DNA of 15,676 nucleotides from Bacillota bacterium (GTDB lineage Bacteria > Bacillota > Clostridia > Oscillospirales > Ethanoligenentaceae), in NCBI GenBank assembly GCA_023391535.1, contig JAEWAU010000063.1, forward strand, positions 1 through 15,676, in the 5' to 3' direction. Both the position numbers and the translations under genes were made by a program. Shown here piece by piece: positions 14,269 through 15,676 of this stretch. Numbering within the stretch: position 1 is the stretch's first letter; every line of letters starts with the position of its first letter. The notes beneath the pieces are model-generated. The model saw nothing but the letters and a program-made list of their open reading frames with translations, searched no databases and was not told the origin of the DNA.

Positions 14269-15453
14269 ATGGAGAAACAAGTGGTTATCGCCGGAGCATG
14301 CCGCACTCCCGTTGGGAAAATGGGCGGGCTGCTTTCACGTTTTCCGGCGGCCCGGCTCGGTTCCATCGTAATCAGCGAGGCGCTGAGGCGCGCGCAGGTT
14401 CCGGCGGAACAGGTCGATCAGGTACTGATGGGCTGCGTGCTGCAGGCGGCTCAGGGGCAGAATATTGCCAGGCAGGCGGCGCTCGGCGCCGGCTTGCCTG
14501 CTGCCGTGCCTGCGCAAACACTGAATACCGTGTGCGGATCGGGCCTCGAGAGCGTGAACCTCGCGGCGGCGCTCATCCGTTCCGGAGAAGCGGATATTAT
14601 GGTGGCCGGGGGCATGGAGAGCATGTCCTCGGCTCCTTTCGCGCTGGAGAAAGCGCGCTTCGGTTACCGCATGAACAACGGCGTCCTGGTGGATACGATG
14701 GTGCACGACGCACTATGGGATGCCATGAACGACTACCATATGGGTATTACGGCGGAAAACCTTGCGGAGAAATACGGAATCACCCGTGAAAAGCAGGACG
14801 AATTCGCGGTAGCCAGCCAGCGGAAATGCGAGGAGGCGCGCAAGTCGGGCAGATTCCACAGCGAAATCGTGCCGGTTTCGGTCTCCGTCCAAAAAGAAAT
14901 CCGGCTGATTGATTTTGATGAATCTCCGCGGGATAATGTAACGAGTGCTCAGCTGGCGCGTCTGCGGCCGGCTTTCAAAGAAAACGGAACGGTAACAGCG
15001 GGCAATTCGTCCGGAATCAACGACGGCGCGGCCGCCGTTGTGGTGATGAGCGCGGAAAAGGCCTCCGAACTCGGCGTGAAGCCTCAGGCGAGCTATCTTG
15101 GTGGCGCCATTGCGGGAGTCGAGCCGGCTTTCATGGGAATCGGCCCCGTGGCTTCCACGCGGAAACTGCTGAAAAGAATGGGCCGGACGGTCCGGAGCTT
15201 TGATCTGATCGAGGCAAACGAGGCGTTCGCCGCCCAGTCCCTCGCGGTGGGCATGGAGCTCGGCTGGGATTCTTCGCTCGTAAATGTGAACGGAGGGGCC
15301 ATTGCCATCGGGCACCCTGTGGGCGCCTCCGGCTGCCGCATTTTGGTTACGCTCATCCAAGAGCTTTTGCGGCGGGGAGCCTCCCTAGGGCTTGCTACCC
15401 TCTGCGTGGGCGGCGGGATGGGCGTTTCTGCGGCTGTCTCCGCCATACGGTAA
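14269..15453 (+). CDS. Thiolase (acetyl-CoA C-acetyltransferase-like)
   Basis: This 394-residue protein has the full thiolase fold and the complete active site: acylated Cys89 in NTVCGSG, the GGMESMS loop, NEAFAAQ, His349 in GHPVGASG and Cys379 in CVGGGMG. It cleaves or forms 3-ketoacyl-CoA; the sequence looks like the short-chain acetoacetyl-CoA type (AtoB/ThlA-like) and specificity cannot be read further. The ATG at 14269 is preferred because AAAGGA at 14255-14260 is eight bases upstream; the in-frame ATG at 14260 overlaps that ribosome site. It is last in the recognisable operon, 75 bases after the CoA-transferase-like gene, with no obvious terminator after it. In a catabolic pathway it would give the final acetyl-CoA-releasing step, though in clostridia the same enzyme can also run in the direction of butyrate or acetoacetyl-CoA synthesis. 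Confidence 0.95.
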   Translation: MEKQVVIAGACRTPVGKMGGLLSRFPAARLGSIVISEALRRAQVPAEQVDQVLMGCVLQAAQGQNIARQAALGAGLPAAVPAQTLNTVCGSGLESVNLAAALIRSGEADIMVAGGMESMSSAPFALEKARFGYRMNNGVLVDTMVHDALWDAMNDYHMGITAENLAEKYGITREKQDEFAVASQRKCEEARKSGRFHSEIVPVSVSVQKEIRLIDFDESPRDNVTSAQLARLRPAFKENGTVTAGNSSGINDGAAAVVVMSAEKASELGVKPQASYLGGAIAGVEPAFMGIGPVASTRKLLKRMGRTVRSFDLIEANEAFAAQSLAVGMELGWDSSLVNVNGGAIAIGHPVGASGCRILVTLIQELLRRGASLGLATLCVGGGMGVSAAVSAIR

Positions 15454-15584
15454 GCCGCGCCCCCGGTTCCGCTTCCCGTCCGTTCCTTTTTCAGGCCGGA
15501 AAATACCGGCCGGGGCGCTCTTGGCAAACCGAATGTGTTATACAACAAGAAAAGGAGTCCTGCAAATAAAAGTCAAGTCCCAAA

Positions 15585-15676
15585 TTGAAAGAGAAAACGA
15601 AAATTTATGCGGCTGAAAAGGGTATCAAAAAACAGACCGGAGAAAAGGAATTTTCATCCAGACTCCAGTGGCTTTG
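15585..15676 (+). CDS. Possible 5' end of a further gene (3' partial, uncertain)
   Basis: The last 223 bases hold no convincing gene. The best coding-like frame starts at a TTG (15585) and runs open to the window edge, reading KEKTKIYAAEKGIKKQTGEK and then EFSSRLQWL. It has no ATG. The only good ribosome site, AAAAGGAG at about 15551-15557, lies too far upstream. A second open frame from the ATG at 15607 also reaches the edge. I do not recognise either product. The thiolase transcript might continue into such a gene, as I see no clear terminator before it. Confidence 0.2.
   Translation, partial: MKEKTKIYAAEKGIKKQTGEKEFSSRLQWL

Noticed and set aside
15494..15511. ggccgg/ccggcc hairpin as terminator of the operon
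   Set aside because: The stem is only 6 bp and is not followed by a T-run on the plus strand, so it is not a convincing intrinsic terminator.

Overview
The window looks like chromosome from a GC-rich member of the Clostridia, probably a gut or anaerobic-digester Oscillospirales or Lachnospirales type. The reasons are a large secreted protein ending in clostridial ChW repeats, purine-rich Shine-Dalgarno sites, a well-placed TTG start, a canonical TTGACA/TATAAT promoter, an IS256-type transposase remnant and a MATE pump of clostridial type. No rRNA, tRNA, CRISPR array or intact mobile element was seen, and species cannot be named from the sequence.

Layout. (1) 2-3058: the C-terminal 1018 residues of a modular surface protein with Gly-rich repeats, two nearly identical Ig-like repeats and three ChW repeats. 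Its start lies outside the window. (2) 3059-3983: a scarred interval with an AT-rich stretch, a perfect 20-bp palindrome and the N-terminal third of an IS256-family transposase on the minus strand, then a promoter for the next gene. (3) 3984-5333: a MATE-family transporter with its own terminator, followed by the last helix-turn-helix of a broken AraC regulator. (4) 5868-7916: two unrelated serine esterases in tandem, ending in a bidirectional terminator shared with (5) a minus-strand LacI-family repressor at 8082-9098. (6) 9403-15453: a perfect sigma-A promoter with a LacI-type palindrome just downstream, driving five genes: an AtuA-like (DUF1446) protein, a separate AtuA C-terminal-domain protein, a CocE/NonD (S15) hydrolase, a class III (CaiB/BaiF) CoA-transferase family protein and a thiolase. 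(7) 15454-15676: no convincing gene, possibly the start of the next one.

The best candidate for an undescribed system is 5868-15453. Three serine hydrolases of different families, a CoA-transferase-like protein, a thiolase, a split AtuA pair and a dedicated LacI repressor together suggest inducible breakdown of an ester-containing organic compound. In this reading the ester is hydrolysed, the acid is handled as a CoA thioester, and the thiolase cleaves it. The substrate is not identifiable, and no uptake system, acyl-CoA dehydrogenase or hydratase is visible, so part of the pathway must be elsewhere or the model is wrong. Two details stand out. The CoA-transferase has Asn where the catalytic Asp is expected, and a second copy of the repressor-operator motif lies upstream of the second esterase, which would tie both gene blocks to one regulator.
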